Origin: Berberis thunbergii
Lineage: Eukaryota; Streptophyta; Magnoliopsida; Ranunculales; Berberidaceae
Direction of reading: 5' to 3'
Length of the DNA stretch: 64,000 nucleotides
Assembly (NCBI GenBank): GCA_003290165.1
Contig: QNQO01000640.1
Span: forward strand, 558,001 to 622,000
A program made the translations under genes and the position numbers. Of this stretch, positions 46,401 through 60,100 are shown piece by piece; position 1 is the first letter of the stretch, and each line of letters opens with the position of its first letter. The notes under the pieces are model-generated. The model was given only the letters and a program-made list of their open reading frames with translations. It ran no database searches and was not told the DNA's origin.

Positions 46401-49400
46401 GTGTTGTCGGCAGAGGCCAACATCATCGAATTTGCTCAACCAGAGTCTAACCAAATAGGAAGTGGAGTGGGAACAACAGACTCCTTAGCCGCCCCCTCTT
46501 GTTGTAATGTCCAAACTTAGAGCGGTCAATCAACTCAATTTTGCACCCGCACCAAAGTTGAGTTTCGCATACCAGATCCTTCTCCTGGATCCCATTATTG
46601 GTGCTTTCCTCATTAGAAGGCTTTAGCTATCGGTGAAAAACTAAGGGTATTAAAGAAGCACATGCATGGATGTGATGTCATTGCTGGCAGTATGTGGTTG
46701 ACACGTCTTTTGTTGTTAAAGACCTCAACTAGTCTTACCTAAAAGTCGTTATATTTCTTATTATATGGAATATTACTTCTAAGAGAAATTTTGACATTTT
46801 CAAATAAATAAATAAAAAATTAATAAAGATAACAAAATGATAAAAATCTTACTCAGTGAAGACCAATAAAATAAATAAATTCAGAAAGAATGTGAACATG
46901 TGATAAAATTGGGCACGAAATGGAGCCTCGTCGCTTCAGGTGCTAACTTGAATTGCTCCAGAGAAGGAAGCCACGGCGCAGTAGTGTAAACAGTTCAGAT
47001 TGAATCATTAGATTCATATCCAAAACCTTTTTTACACCAGTCTCAAGTTGGATCCTATATGTTGAACTTGAAACCAAATCTAACTAACATGAATATGCTT
47101 GAGCAGTGTGAAACATGATTATTATAAAAAGTTGACATATTTAAGATGTGAATGCAATTGGAAGAAGCTTCCATGGTGTGTGGTCAAGTGTATAAAGTAC
47201 CACATATATCAAGGCTCCTAAGGCTGCCAAATTATAGATAATATCAGTCGGAGGTTCACCTGGTATGGGCCTGATAAGCTTGAATATTGATAAGCTGCAA
47301 CATTTCACGAAATAAGGAAAAACAGAAAAAAGAAACGTTAGCTATATTACAACATCATCATGATTATGTTGCAGTGTCAACAGCAGAAATTTTGAATGCA
47401 ATGATAACCAAAAAAAAAATCCCTTCATTGCCACTACTCACCTAGAAGTTTTTGTATTTCACACAACACAGTCAAGTTTACTGAGATGGAAAGAAATCAA
47501 TATTGTCTTTATATATATATATTGAAAAGTTAAACTTTTTATTGAGCAATACTTGTGATAATATATAATACGGTAACCTTAAAGTGTTAAGGTCCTGAGA
47601 CTATAACAACCCAATTAACAGTCAAGTTCTCAAAGAATATCCCCTTAAAACACAGGAAAATGGGACACCATCCCCGGCAAAGAGTGATGAGAACCTCCAT
47701 AATTACCAACTAATTGTCCAACTTCTTGACACAAAATATCTTGCTCTTACGTTCCTTCCATATTGTCTGTGACACTGCATAAGGAAGTAACCTCTGTGAC
47801 ACTGCATAAGGAAGTAACCTCTGTGACACTGCATAAGGAAGTAATCTCCAAATCTCTTTCCTTTTTCTTAGATAAATGGCTCAGTGTCTTCTAGCTTTCT
47901 AACAGTATCTCCATACTTTTAGGCATCACCAAACTAACACCAAAATCCAACAAAAATGATCCACAGCTTGTAAAATATGTATATCTTTGGCTGTCGTTGG
48001 GCTTCTGTGAGCCATTGACCCTTAGTTGTACTTTTGATTGTTCAATGAATTCTTTCTACTTTATATACATATATATAGAGGCAAAACACAGAAGGCAAGA
48101 TACGAGAAGTGGATATGATCCGTGAAAGGAAATGGAATTCCTGGACCCATTCTTGAAATTGTCACCCGTAGAAAGGTCTCGCAGCTACAACGAATATTGC
48201 AGCATTCGTTCATCATAAATCTTTCTTCCCATCCATCTTTTTACCTTACCTGCCAAATGGCCAACTATGTTCTCGACTCCTGAAAGTTCACTACCTTCAT
48301 GATAATCTCTTCCCTCCAACAATGATTTTGACTTCTTTTTTTTTAATTCCATATCATCTTTATATGCCTTTGACCCACATTTATCCACTATGTTTTTGGA
48401 TTGTCAGACTTCTCCACATACATAGGTCTTATTTTACTGAATGGCTTCTTGTTTTAAGAATAAGGAGTTACACATTCCAGTATCTACCCAATTTCCACAA
48501 TGTCGTAAAGCAATTTGTAGAGAATACCATTGGTGCATAAATTTAAATAAGTCAGGCACTTTAATGTAGAAGCGTTCTTATCATCATTCTGTTGGATACT
48601 GTCTAAACTGGAGCATTCTACTGTCATGGTAAAAACAGAGGGAAAGACAAAACTATGCAGCATACTAGCTTTCTATTTGGAGTTTGATGACCATTAGGAA
48701 AGCCTCACAAGTGCTTGTACATCTCAGCGTTTGTTTGCATCTAGTTTCTTTTTCTTATTTCATTCAATCCATTTTACCCTTAAAAACTGTAATGCGGACT
48801 ATGCTTAACTCCATCCTTTCTTAAATGGAATGTACAACTAGGTCTATCCTTTTGATACACATGGTTTTTGATATATGATTTTTATAGTACCTCTGTTTCC
48901 TTTACCCCCTTCTAAGCTCCCTGCTCAGACCACTGGTCCTTGTATCCCCTAAACCATCAAAACCCCATCCATCTCACTGAATTCCTAACCCCTCTTTGCT
49001 AAAAACCATGCCATTGCTTCCCTTGCTCTACCATTTCTCTGTTACTGCCCTTGCTCCCTGGGAAGCTCAATTCGGTTCAGCCAGCAGAACCCCTATGGCT
49101 TACTATGAGCCTAAGGCGACTAAAATTGTTTTTTTCTCTTAATTACCCAGTGACGCCAGGGTGAAAGGAAACAACGTTGTAGATAAAAATCCCTAGCTAA
49201 TCATTTCATCTAGTAAGTAATGAGGCTGTTCTATTTTCAGGTTCAATAAACTAAGCTATTGTTCATTAGACACTAAAACACATAACCGGGTCAAGTTTGT
49301 TCAACAGAACTCCTAAGCAACTACGAGGCTATGATCTTCGACTGGTTTGCGATCAATGCTAGCTATTTTCTTTGAACTCATAGATTAAAACTAAACATTT

Positions 49401-49958
49401 CAATGCAAAATAAATATATAAATAAAAAATCATTCAATTGAATCTCAATTAAAGTAAAAGAAAGTACCTTTCTGGGGTTATATCAGAAAATGTCTTTGGA
49501 GTCCAAGACATGAGCAAATTGGCAATGCAAAGCAAACTACCTTCATAGTCCACCCCATTTACAGTAAAACCGGTCGCATTGTACCTTAAATTACATCAGT
49601 CAATCATTCACTGGTGATCAATGATAAAATTACCAAATAATTTGACCTAATAAAAAATTAGAAATAATGTATTTTTCAACTTGATCATTTAAATTTCAAG
49701 ATAGTCAAAATATTTCGCATAATTTCGTGAAATCACAGTCCTTGGATGAAAGAGAAGATCATTGAAGAAGCAAAGGTAAAATGGATACCCTTGGAAGCGC
49801 AATTGGTCTTCAGGGACTTGATCGATGAGATTGATCTGATCGTAGAGAGAGAAAGCTCGCCTTAGAGATGGAAGTGGTCTTCGCGACGTCGACGATTCTT
49901 TGCCAAAACCACGCATCAAATAAGGCAGCGTCGCCGTCGCTGTGTGTCTCACTGCCAT
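40428..49958 (-). CDS. NDUFAF3-like complex I assembly factor (AAMDC/DUF498 domain), 5 exons
   Basis: Exons in reading order: 49958-49789, 49584-49468, 47294-47260, 41607-41507, 40514-40428. All junctions are GT-AG and in phase, giving 510 nt or 169 residues. The N-terminus is basic and serine-rich, as in a mitochondrial presequence (MAVRHTATATLPYLMRGFGK), followed by RRAFSLYDQINLIDQVPEDQ. The domain follows: TGFTVNGVDYEGSLLCIANL, LMSWTPKTFSDITPE, SLSIFKLIRPIPEILILGTG, DPEVRHFVRSIGMKLEEIDS, RNASSTFNILNEEGRITAAA and a PYG near the end. This family helps build respiratory complex I in mitochondria. Introns 3 (5.7 kb) and 4 (1 kb) are large; intron 3 hosts two hAT-like elements. The last exon lies inside array unit D. 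Confidence 0.9.
42636..43914. mobile_element. hAT-like non-autonomous element in NDUFAF3-like intron 3
   Basis: Ends TAGGGATGGCAGTGGGGCGG and CAATCCCTA, flanked by CCAATGGA (42628-42635) and CCAATGGG (43915-43922), an 8-bp duplication with one mismatch, as expected for hAT. It is 1,279 bp with GC-rich subterminal regions and a non-coding middle that may include captured host sequence (42840-43240). The element at the window's left edge is its relative. Confidence 0.78.
45711..46131. mobile_element. 421 bp hAT-like MITE with GGGTC-rich interior
   Basis: Ends TAAACCTGGCAA and, on the other strand, TAGACCTGGCAA. Flanks ACTTTTCC and GGTTTTCC share 6 of 8 positions. The interior repeats GGGTC/GACCC and GTCAACCCG motifs, a composition seen in a common plant repeat class. 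Confidence 0.65.
46132..47259. other. Rest of NDUFAF3-like intron 3
   Basis: AT-rich intron sequence. Minus-strand scraps near 46400-46520 faintly resemble copia gag-pol but are too weak to assign. Confidence 0.4.
47767..47847. repeat. 27-bp tandem repeat, three copies
   Basis: CTGTGACACTGCATAAGGAA plus GTAACCT, repeated three times head to tail within NDUFAF3-like intron 2; the third copy differs at its end. Confidence 0.93.
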
Positions 49959-50330
49959 TTTCTTCTCTTCTCTTCTCTCTGCTTTGCTCTACCTGGTTGC
50001 ACGGACATGCGTGATGAGGGAGATGATATGTACACCACTATTTTCACTACTAATACCACCATATAAAATTTGACCAGCCAAGTCGAATCAAGTGCAAACC
50101 TTCATATTCTCTTCCTCGTGTCTGCAAAAAATCAATTTTCCACCACCGATATTCGGCTTGCCTGGATTTCTTAGGAAGTCATTGATAATGAATGAACTCT
50201 CATCTGGGTGAAGAATATTAAGTAGCAACAATGTCAATATAGATTAATAAATAAATAAATAAAATGGGTCGTCAAATTTGAAAAAAAAAAATTAGGGCAA
50301 AGAAGGCTAGACTCCACTTGTCAATTAAGG
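49959..50330 (-). promoter_or_regulatory. Upstream region of the NDUFAF3-like gene
   Basis: A CT-rich leader (TCTTCTCTTCTCTTCTCTCT on the plus strand) sits directly upstream of the ATG, usual for a plant 5' UTR. The core promoter cannot be pinpointed. A short AATA repeat lies at about 50246-50262. Confidence 0.4.
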
Positions 50331-50339
50331 TGCTACATT

Positions 50340-50830
50340 TGCTGACCTCCATCAGAATGAATCACAATGGGATCTCACTATGAGGAAAACCTCCCGTATG
50401 GGTGAACTTCCAAACGATTTTAAAATTTGGCAGAAGTACTACTTCTTTGCTTCCGTGGATTCTAATGGTCAGTTGATCATACGTCATTTCAGATATATGA
50501 GGGTCATGTGCCCACAATCACCCTATTACCCTTTATCCTGGTGAGGAATAGGTGAAGGCTCAGTTCCTCGCTTTGTCAGCAATGCCTATTCTGGACGTCC
50601 TTAAATCAGATAACATTGAGCGGATGACTTGTTATCCAATTGGATTGGTAGTGCGGGGCGAATTGTAGTTGCTCTGGTGGTCTCTTCTTCTGGGACCAAA
50701 GTCCGAACATGTGAACCGCATAAGAAGAAAGTGGTAAAAATGCCTAACCCATCAAAAAGAAAGGTTTTAGAGGGAATGGTTTCCCCAAGCCGTGAGTCCA
50801 AAAATATCAAGGTTTGAGTTGTCCAGTGTA
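50340..50830 (+). pseudogene. Degraded retroelement-like coding scrap
   Basis: Broken frames include LPNDFKIWQKYYFFASVDSN, similar in feel to the N-terminal domain of putative gypsy-type plant transposon proteins, then a basic stretch with stops. Assignment is weak. Confidence 0.25.
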
Positions 50831-50879
50831 CCCATCCCATCTTGCTGACCCCGGAGAGAAAGCCAGTGGATGACACAAT

Positions 50880-51840
50880 AATTAGTTAGGGGCAAAATGA
50901 CAAATAATTATTAGTTGATAATAGTAGTTATCAATGGTGCAGCAAAAATAATTTTTTTTGCCCCAACTAGTAATTAATAAAAAAATATAACTATAAAAAA
51001 TACATTGCATATACCAAATTGAATTCAGTGTACTCCAATTTTGAGCCAAAATAATGTCACAATATCGATAACCTTAGCAAGGGGCAAACAAGCGTAATAA
51101 CTATAATATATAACTAAATTCACAAAAAATTAGGATCAATATGAAGATTTTTTTTTTAAATTTGCAAATAAAATAAGATGCTAATAATATTTTATAGAAA
51201 AATTGTTTATATGAGACTCAAATTTTGTTCAAGTTGGCTAATGGTGTATATTTTCATTGAATTCTATACTTATTATTTTAGATATTAATTTCAAATATTT
51301 TTTGCTGGAGGTTTTATGTCACTTATGAACAAACAATTAATTTATTTAATATTTGTAATTACATATAAAATTGCATTAAAAAAAAAGTAGGGGCATGTCA
51401 TAATGACAAAAATAGTAATTGTGAATTAGCCATAAAGAATCATGCGCTTAAAGATGACCGAAAATATGTTTTTATTAAACTAAACAATTATTTTAATATT
51501 TGTAATTACTAATAAAATTGCATTAAAAAATAGGCGAGTAACAACGATAAATAATAGTAATTATCAATAAATAAAAATGTATAGTTAATAGCCATTAAAA
51601 AATTGCGCTCTAAGAGTATCGAACTGGAGTCATTTGAAAAAACGATAAATTACCATTGCACCAACAGATGCATATAGTAACAGTTGAATAAATAATTATC
51701 ATATTGTATTATAAATTATATAATTGATTTTTTCAATACTAAGTATATAATAAAAATATTTTGAAAATTTGGAGGGAGGGGGGAGCTGCTCCTGGAGGGT
51801 GCTTAGTAGATCCGCCCCTGGAGGGTGCTTCTTGTAGTTA
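50880..51840. repeat. AT-rich probable transposon remnant
   Basis: TTAGTTAGGGGCAAAATGAC at the left and the GGAGGGAGGGGGGAGCTGCT and GATCCGCCCCTGG region at the right resemble plant transposon termini. Phrases such as AATATTTGTAATTAC and AAAATTGCATTAAAAAA recur inside (51350 and 51500). No coding capacity. Confidence 0.4.
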
Positions 51841-52329
51841 ACGTTCATAGTCAGATGAGCGAGGATGCAATGATCGAGTAAGATAATCCTCTTCAGAGGG
51901 CTCTGAAATAGTTTGCTAAGCAGCCCCTTCCCATTCTTCCTACTCTGATGACCACCATGGAGGAGGAAATGTCTATTCTTGTTGGGTTTTGTTGTGTAGA
52001 TGCAAGCAACAGTGTAGACCACAACATGTGTGAAGAGTAAAAAAAATGATGAAATTCAAATGAAAATACACAGCTCTGAATAACCAATGAATTTGATGAA
52101 CAAGAGGAGTTATTGTCATTTTCATCCAAGGAGTAATCATGATTGAGGGTTGTGTCAAAGATAAAAAATGAGATTAGTATTTGGCCCAATAAAATGAAGT
52201 GGAAGAATCAAAGATATGGTCATATTGGAAAAGATATTTTTGGATGATGAAATGACTTTGAAGGATTCTTTGAAATTGACTTTGAATGATGAAATGACTT
52301 CGAAAAAATGACTCTGCGAGAATCAAAGA

Positions 52330-52698
52330 CAATTTTGAGTGACTGTAGTAAAGTGATTATAATTTATTCATTTCAAAACAGTTTTAGGTGATTCAAATTG
52401 TGTTCACTAGATAATTCAGAATACTACATTTTTCGTGTTTTGATGAGCTGGACAATCTATCTCAATCAAGTGTTAAAGTTGGTCGAAAGTTAGGGACAAT
52501 ACATTTTTTTCTTTACCATACAGATTTGAGTGACTTTAGTAAAATGGCCATAACTTGCTCATTTCAAAACAATTTTTGGCGATTCAAATTTTATTCATTA
52601 GATAACTTAGAGTAATATATATGTTTTTTTAAATATTTTGATGAGCTTGAGAATCGGTCTTAATCAAGCGTTAAAGTTGGTCGAAAGTCAATGACAAT
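52330..52698. repeat. 190-bp direct repeat, two copies
   Basis: 52330-52503 and 52520-52698 share GAGTGACT(G/T)TAGTAAA, TCATTTCAAAACA, TTAGATAA and GTTAAAGTTGGTCGAAAGT in order. This composition recurs in plant retrotransposons; the parent is not identified. Confidence 0.75.
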
Positions 52699-53289
52699 CT
52701 GAAACTGAAATGGGGCAATCGCAGCGGCGCATGGGTGTGGCAGAACCTCGTCGCGGCGGCTCATGCGAGTATGGAAACTGCATTCGCATGTGCCACTACA
52801 ATGGGGTTCTCCTATTCGCATGGGCCGCTGCAATTGGCCCATTTTCTATCACTTACAATTTTTCATTCCTCGTTTATTTTGCAGCGATTATATGCTTTCA
52901 TATTGTTGGTAATCATCCATTTCTCATTTTTTCTATTGATTTTACTTCAAATGTGTTTGTTGTTGATTTATTTCAAATGAGTATTTCTAAAATTTCTATT
53001 TATGTTTGTTAATTTTATGACATTTTGTTGTGAAGAAAATAACAAATAAAAAAAAAAAAGAAGAAAAAAACACAATAAGAGGAAGAAAAATGACACCACC
53101 ACCTTCACATTCTCTTATCTCTTTATCAGAGTAACACTGCCCCAGAGGAAGATGTGGAGAGGTAGCGGGTTTGGGTTCCCTATTTGAGATAAAATTTTTT
53201 TGCCCGCCCCTCACGGAGGGTCTGGCGAATGGGGAACTTTTGCGAGAGCTAAGGAAAAAAAAAATAGGGTGAAAAAAAGAGAGGAAGAT

Positions 53290-53660
53290 GAGAAGAATAA
53301 GAAAAAAAAATAATGAATAAGAAGAAGATAAGAGGAGGTGAGATGAGAGGTGACAGTGGCAAAGTGGTGGTGGTGAAGGGGGAGAGGAGGAGGAGAGGTG
53401 GAGTACTGGTGGTGTGATTGAAGAAGAAAAAAAATAAGAAGGAAAAAGAAGAGGGTGAGGAGTGGTAGCAGTAGCGAATAGGTGGTGGTGAAGGAGATAA
53501 GGAGGAGGAGAGGTGGCGGTGACGTGGTGGTAGTGTGATTGAAGAAGAAGAAGAAGAATAAGAAGAAGATGACGAGGAGGAGGATGATAGGTAGCGGTGG
53601 CGAGGTGGTGGAAGTGAAAGGGATGAGGAGGGGTGGCAGTGGCAAGGTGGTTGTGGTAAA
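53290..53660. repeat. Purine-rich minisatellite (GAAGAAG/GGTGG)
   Basis: About three imperfect copies of a 120-bp unit containing GTGTGATTGAAGAAGAAG and GAGGAGGAGAGGTGG. It produces long spurious minus-strand frames rich in serine, proline and leucine. Confidence 0.85.
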
Positions 53661-54146
53661 GGGGAGAGTGGAGAAGAGGGGTTAGGGTTCATTTTTTTTC
53701 CTTTTATAGATGATGTCCTTCAGCAGGTGACGGTGTCATTAAAAAAGGTGGTGGTTGCATTAAGAAAGTTGGGAATCGGTGATGATCATCGACAAAGTGG
53801 CGGTGTTATTTAGCAGAAAAAAAAAATAAAAAATCCCAACCTAGAAAGTAGAGGGTTTATCAGTATCCATCATCACCTCCCTTGTGCCCTCTCAAGTCCC
53901 AACTCCGACGCACCCACTAATCAATCAGTCTCAAATGAGAGAGTGGAAATAAGTAGGAAACGAACGAACCAACGTCAAAGGAAGGATTCCATCGTCTTCT
54001 TCCTCTTTCCTAAGGTATGCATGGGTTTCAATTTCTGTATGTATGCAACTTTTTCATTTTACTGAATATTGTCCATTTTTTTGGGGTCTTTTAGCTACAA
54101 ATTTCTGTTTATCTGGGTAGGAGAAAGGAGGGAGGAAGTAGCATCA
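53661..54146 (+). promoter_or_regulatory. Upstream region and leader intron of the RsmH-like gene
   Basis: A probable first non-coding exon ends TTTCCTAAG before GTATGC at 54014, and an acceptor TGGGTAG lies at 54119, placing a short intron in the 5' UTR. The ATG at 54147 (ATCAATGGC) has a good start context. Open sequence upstream of it is intronic. Confidence 0.55.
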
Positions 54147-57100
54147 ATGGCACAAGTAGCGAGATTGTTCTCATACAGCTCGAAACGCCGAAACCCATTC
54201 GTTCATCATCCATTATCATCAACACCCACAGTTTATTTTGCTTATTTTCATAAGGGATGCATGTCATTTGGTACCATTGCTCATACAAGTAAAAGTAAGA
54301 AAGGCAGGATTAAAACTAGTAGTAGGAGTAGTAGTAGTGTCACCAGTGCTAGTGCCATTGAGAAACATAATAATGCTGTAAAACTGAATAAGGAGAAGCA
54401 AAGGACCCGTTCGGATATTGACTTCGTGGAAACCCAACATAATCATCACCACAAATCTCATATCCACATCCCTGTTATGCTGGGAGAGGTGTTGCAGGTC
54501 TTTGCACAAAACCCACTCCGATCCTTTGTTGATTGCACTCTTGGAGCTGCCGGTCACTCTTGTGCGGTACGGTACAATGCTACGTCTAATTCTCTCTATT
54601 TTTTTTTTTTTTTTTGTTATTGATTGAATGTTATGAATTCTAAGAAACAAAGAAATTGCTGAATTGAAATGATTGTCACAACTTTCTCGTAGCTTATCAT
54701 TTGAATATTTATGTCGAATCGCCACATTTTCTTGTCTAGACAAACTGACCTTAAATCGGTATGAATCCATTGACATTGAAAGAAGGGCATTTCACTTTGC
54801 CCATCAAGCAAGGAACCCAATAATATTCGTTAGTAAAAGTGAGTGGAATTGTTTATGTCTGATTGCCAAGCAAACCATTTTGGTGATACCACGTTGTCAT
54901 TCTTTTGGTTAATGTAGAACTTCTAGGAAGGTTTGAATTGGAAGGTTTTCAATCAGGTTGGTGACTCCTATAGGAATCAGGAGGAGACTAATTATGCTTC
55001 TACACGACTACATAGATACTTAAAATGCTCAAATAAGACGTCAAAGGCTGGAATAAAGAATTGATAGGAGAAAAATTAAGGGAAAAAACATTGCTGCTAG
55101 AGGAGATTAAGTACCTTGATAGGCACATAAATAGAGGAAACTCAGTTAGAAACTCTAGGCTTGGCAAAGAAAAATCACCTCAAAATTGTTCTGGAGCAAA
55201 TCAATTGGATCAGAAAAAATCATCAGAATATACCTTTATAGACATATATACAGGAAACTCAGTTAGAAACTCTAGCAAAAATCTCTCCCTTTCCTAATTG
55301 TTTTTCTTCGTCTCTTTTATCTTGTCCCCCAGTTCATTAAGTTTTTATGCACATAACTTCAGAACTTTTGAATTGTGATTCTGTTTTAAACTAGTACCTA
55401 ACTGGGATTTCAGATTTTAGCAATTAGCCTATATTGTGTTCTTATTGTTTGCAGTAAACCTAGCAAGTGACCTTTCTAGCCCTTTTCTGAACAGATTATT
55501 CAGTCCCATCCTGAACTGCAGTTATTTGTTGGCTTGGATGTTGACCCGCTAGCACATGAGAAAGCTCAAGACCAAATCAAATCTTTCTTGAAGAAGGATT
55601 CACGCACCACATCTTCAGACCTGAAAGTGCATACCCACCCAAAAAATTTTAAGGATATCAAATCTGTTCTCAGTGAGGTTGATGATCAACTCATGATAAA
55701 TGGGGTTGATGGAATTTTGATGGACTTGGGAATATCATTTATGCAGGTCTGGTTATTTTCTTCTAAGATGCACTTTACTTTCCTTTAGACTTTAGAGTCT
55801 TTGCTTATTGTAACACTTTATTGTGTTGTCTTCCGGTCTCATTTTCTTAGTTGGATAGATATTTCTGTGTCAACCAATTCCTATATGTTTTATTTTCTTA
55901 GTAAACAATTGGTGCTTACTACATGGCTCGATGGCTTTGATGAACCAATATTTTCATAATTGTATTTGGCGTACACCTCGAGGCTCGCCTCAGGGGGAGG
56001 CTTAGTCACAACATGTCAAAGCCTTATATCAAGGCTTAAATACAACAAAGGCCTCAGGATTAGAGGCTTATGTGGGTCCGGATATAGAGCTGTATTGAAA
56101 ACCAACCGAACCTATTGGTTTAGTTCGGTTATTTTTTTCTTATAAATTCGGTGTGATTCGGTGTATATTATTAAAAATCAACATTTTACTTTTGTTCATG
56201 GTGACAAACTTCAAAACTTACTGCAACCAAGCCAACTTGCAATTGCATGTATAGTGCTTGTAGAGTCTTTAATTTTTCACCCTATCAGTCTCTCTTTTGA
56301 AGCAAAGACGAGCAAATACTTCCCTCTGGGTCAATTTTGAACTAGAAATTTCTTATGATCTCAACCCAAACTTTGTTGACCTAATCTCAACCCAGGTTAC
56401 CATTTCTCTGCTTCAATTGTATTTCATCTTTCCTTTTTCCTTTTTTAAAAAATATATATTTTTTTTAATGTTACCAATTGATTTACCACTAGCCCGTGTT
56501 CCAATCCTTGTAGGAAACATTTATCGAGTGGTCCTGCCAATACAGTTAGGGTTCCTATTTAGCCTGTCAGTTGATGTAATAGAATGTTGTTTGGGCTGGA
56601 TTGTCTGAATCTTTGGTCTACCGAAAGGGGTAGATTCTGAGTTCTGGTTCCTTTTAAAGAGGATGTTAATTTTGACATTTTTGCATAAAGAATATTGTAA
56701 AATATCACAGATTTTATCTTCTTGTCCAAAGCTGTTAGGTTGAAATATTAATTGCAGTAATAAAACCGGTATATGGCATGACATTTTGCAAAATGCGGCA
56801 ATGCGCCTATGAGTCAAGCATTCAGAGGTATTTGTGACGATTTTGCTGCAAAATTTAGGTAATCAAGATGGATGTTCTGTATTCTGATTAAAGAGGTTAT
56901 AAAATCCCAGTCTGTTTAATCACACACTAGGTGATGTATGTTGATCGAGTCTTGTTGTTGGTGCTTGGGGCATCATAGATTTAAGACTGTCTTTAAGGAA
57001 TTCATTTTAGACTGGATTCTTATGTTTATAACTGTTATTAGGGTCCTTGGGCAATTTGTGTGTCCTTCCGGTTTTAAAACAAAATTTGAATCTTTCCCAA

Positions 57101-60100
57101 GAAAGAGTGCAACAAGTTCAAACATAAGTGCATTGTAATACCATGGAGATTAGTAAGTGATATTTTACAAGCCTACAAGGAGGTCAAGAAAAAGTAGCCA
57201 GAGGTATGGGGGAGACATAATCCACATCCTGGTTTATGATATACATCGAAGCTCCTTTTTAATTGAAACTTGCTGCAGAATATGGCAAGAATTACTTTTG
57301 CTCTCATTTTTAATTTGAACTTGCTATAAACCTAGGAAGAATTGATTCTTCATTTGGGATTTCGCGTTTATTTTGACATCATGCTGGACAGTCTCTGTAT
57401 GTGTCATGGAGTTGGCACTTTTTGGACAAATCTTGGATACTCCCTGAACACTCTCCTAAATCCTATGCACTATCTTTTTGTTGATTGGAATGATGAATAA
57501 AAGAACAAAAAGAAAGATAGGCTAGGCTTTTCTCATAATATTTTGGCTTGTGAATGTAATTGTCAAAGGGGACATGATCGACATTTCTTTTTTATTATTT
57601 GATACACCTAACAAATTAAATTTAATGAAAGAAGGATGGACCTGAAATTGATAAAGTGTAATACAACTTATTACTTATTCTCTTGAATTATGATGTATCA
57701 ATTGAATAATCAGATTTATAATCTTTTTACTAGTGAATCTATTGTTCATGTTCTACTGTTTTAAATTTCGTGGGTCTATGTGTTTTGGTCGTGTTGTGTC
57801 CATGCTTCTAGCTCTATACCTACACGGTTTCAGAACATGGAAAAAATTACTTTTTATGCCTAAAAAAGTGAAAGTTATTTGCAAGTTTTTATATCATTAA
57901 TAATGCCTATTATCATATTGTACAGGTACGCAGTGCGGAAAGAGGGTTCAGTGTACTCAATGATGGTCCTCTTGATATGCGAATGGATCCTACGGTGAGA
58001 ACTGCTACAACAACTACATTGTCTTATGTCATGCTTTTCAAGATAACATGAAATTTTGAATATGCAAATGGCTAGATTTATTTAGTTATTTTGAATGGAT
58101 CCTTTAAATTGGCACACTTTATATATTGTTCATGAAATGTGAAGAGGGCCTTTTGCCTTCATCTCTTGACACAACTATTCAAAGTACATATAAGAACACC
58201 AAAATCAAACCTTTGGAAACAAGTATAAAATGAATTTGGGTAATCTTTTGTTGTAGACAAATTGTTCGTTTCCTCCATAAGATCCCCCAAGAGCTTAAAC
58301 AAGTTTTAAAAGATGGGTTGCTCCCGTTTTAAATGTTATTTAATTTTTATTTTTTCCCCTTGAGATGGTTTGACAATGTTTTGTTGTAGATGACTTGTTC
58401 ATTTTCCTCCATAAGATTACCTTCCACCACAACCTCCCAAAAAAACTTTGAAAAGCTTGCTATGCTCCTGATTCAGTTGAGATGCGTTGCCTCGAGTCCA
58501 TGGGGAGAAGAATAAAAAAGAGAGGATATGGGAGGGAAGAAGAATACAATAAAAAATATGAGCCTGGAGAGACTTTTATAGATAATGGCTCGAGTTGCTT
58601 GTTCCCAGTTACATTTATGTAAGACTCGAGGTAAATTGAAAATTCTTATGAAATCAAAGAGACATGAGGTCATTAAAGAGACTTAGGAAATTAAGATACA
58701 GGATTTAGGAAATCTAATGTGAGTTGTCCATTACAAGCAAAATAGCCTTTTACTTTCTTTTACCCTATATCTTAAAACCGAAAAATAGAAGTGGTCTCAT
58801 TTTATATCAATAAAGATAGAAAAAGAAAACACTTCAATGAGAGCCTCTTATTAAAAGTTTAGAAGTTACCTCTTATTAATAAGTTAGACTTCTTAATCAA
58901 ACAACCATCTCCTAAGCAAATGTAGCCACTCTTATGGGGATGGTTGTTGGCTGAGCATTACCACAACAAAGACATCTCTTTCTAACTACCAGCTAATGTA
59001 TCAGTTTCTCGATGGTACGCACCCTTCTAATCGCTAAATAAGTAAGTTAGGTTTTATGTGGCTAATTCTTTTGTGCAAATTCTTTTTGATTTTACAACTT
59101 TGGTTGGAAAGTGACACAATTTTAATCACAAACACCACTAAGCAGGCAAATCTCTTGGCGATTAAAGTAACATATTTCTAAATGTGAACTCGATCCTGTT
59201 TAGGTTTATCTTCATTATTCATTAATGATAGAACAGATTTGTGAGAAGATAATTATTGGGATCTGAGAAGGTTTATCGGCAGTGATCACATATCTCTTCA
59301 AAGGTCTCAAATCCCTTGGCAAGTGCAACCAAATGATTTTTCTTCCATGGGTGACTCAGATGTGAGCCTACCGCTAATTTAACTCCTCATACTGTGGGTG
59401 ATAACAATCCATTTATGCTCACAGTGTTATGTTTAAAGGAGAAGACCATTTCCCACAACATCAGAATTGGGGGTGCAAGATTGGATGGCAATTAAATCTG
59501 GACTCCTGTCTTCATTGGATGGGTGGGATGGAAAAGGTCTTCGATATAAGGGAGTATTTGGTGTCAATATGTACTTTTGGTAGCTTATAATTTTACAGAC
59601 TTATATTCATTCCTGGTGGAATGAATTACAAAAGGAGAGAGAACACAGGCAAGTGATCCATCAGATCTTTGAGAAAAACGAAGGAAACAATGGATGGGGC
59701 TTTCAAATACCTCCTGGTACACAATCTTAAGCAAAAATTTAAGCTGACGGCTTCTGAATATGCGGATGAATTCCATTTACTAAGTGCTCGTGCAGAAGTC
59801 TCAACTAGGTTTATCATTGGATTGCTTCCCAATTAGGGCTGACTTGATGTTTAAACTTTAAAGACCACCCTATGCGCAATGGTCTGAGCAGCTATGTAAG
59901 GCGTTCTATTCCAACGTTTTCTGGGGCTACACTACTCATGGCTTCCGTTGTGTCCACAAATGCTGTTACTACCGTAATTACTCCGGCCATACTTCCAAAT
60001 GCCCTAAAAAATAAGAGGATGTTACTTTTGACAGAATGATTTGAGTGCAGTTCTTTGGCTAGTACTTAATTAACCAGTAAACTGAAGGGAGTGGGCTAAG

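Noticed and set aside
48185..48388. Minus frame MDKCGSKAYKDDMELKKKKS in NDUFAF3-like intron 2 as an exon
   Set aside because: No matching family, and splicing it in would break the well-supported exon 2 to exon 3 junction.
53211..53692. Two overlapping long minus-strand frames rich in S, P, L and F
   Set aside because: Overlapping frames from a purine-rich minisatellite; the reading changes with each repeat.
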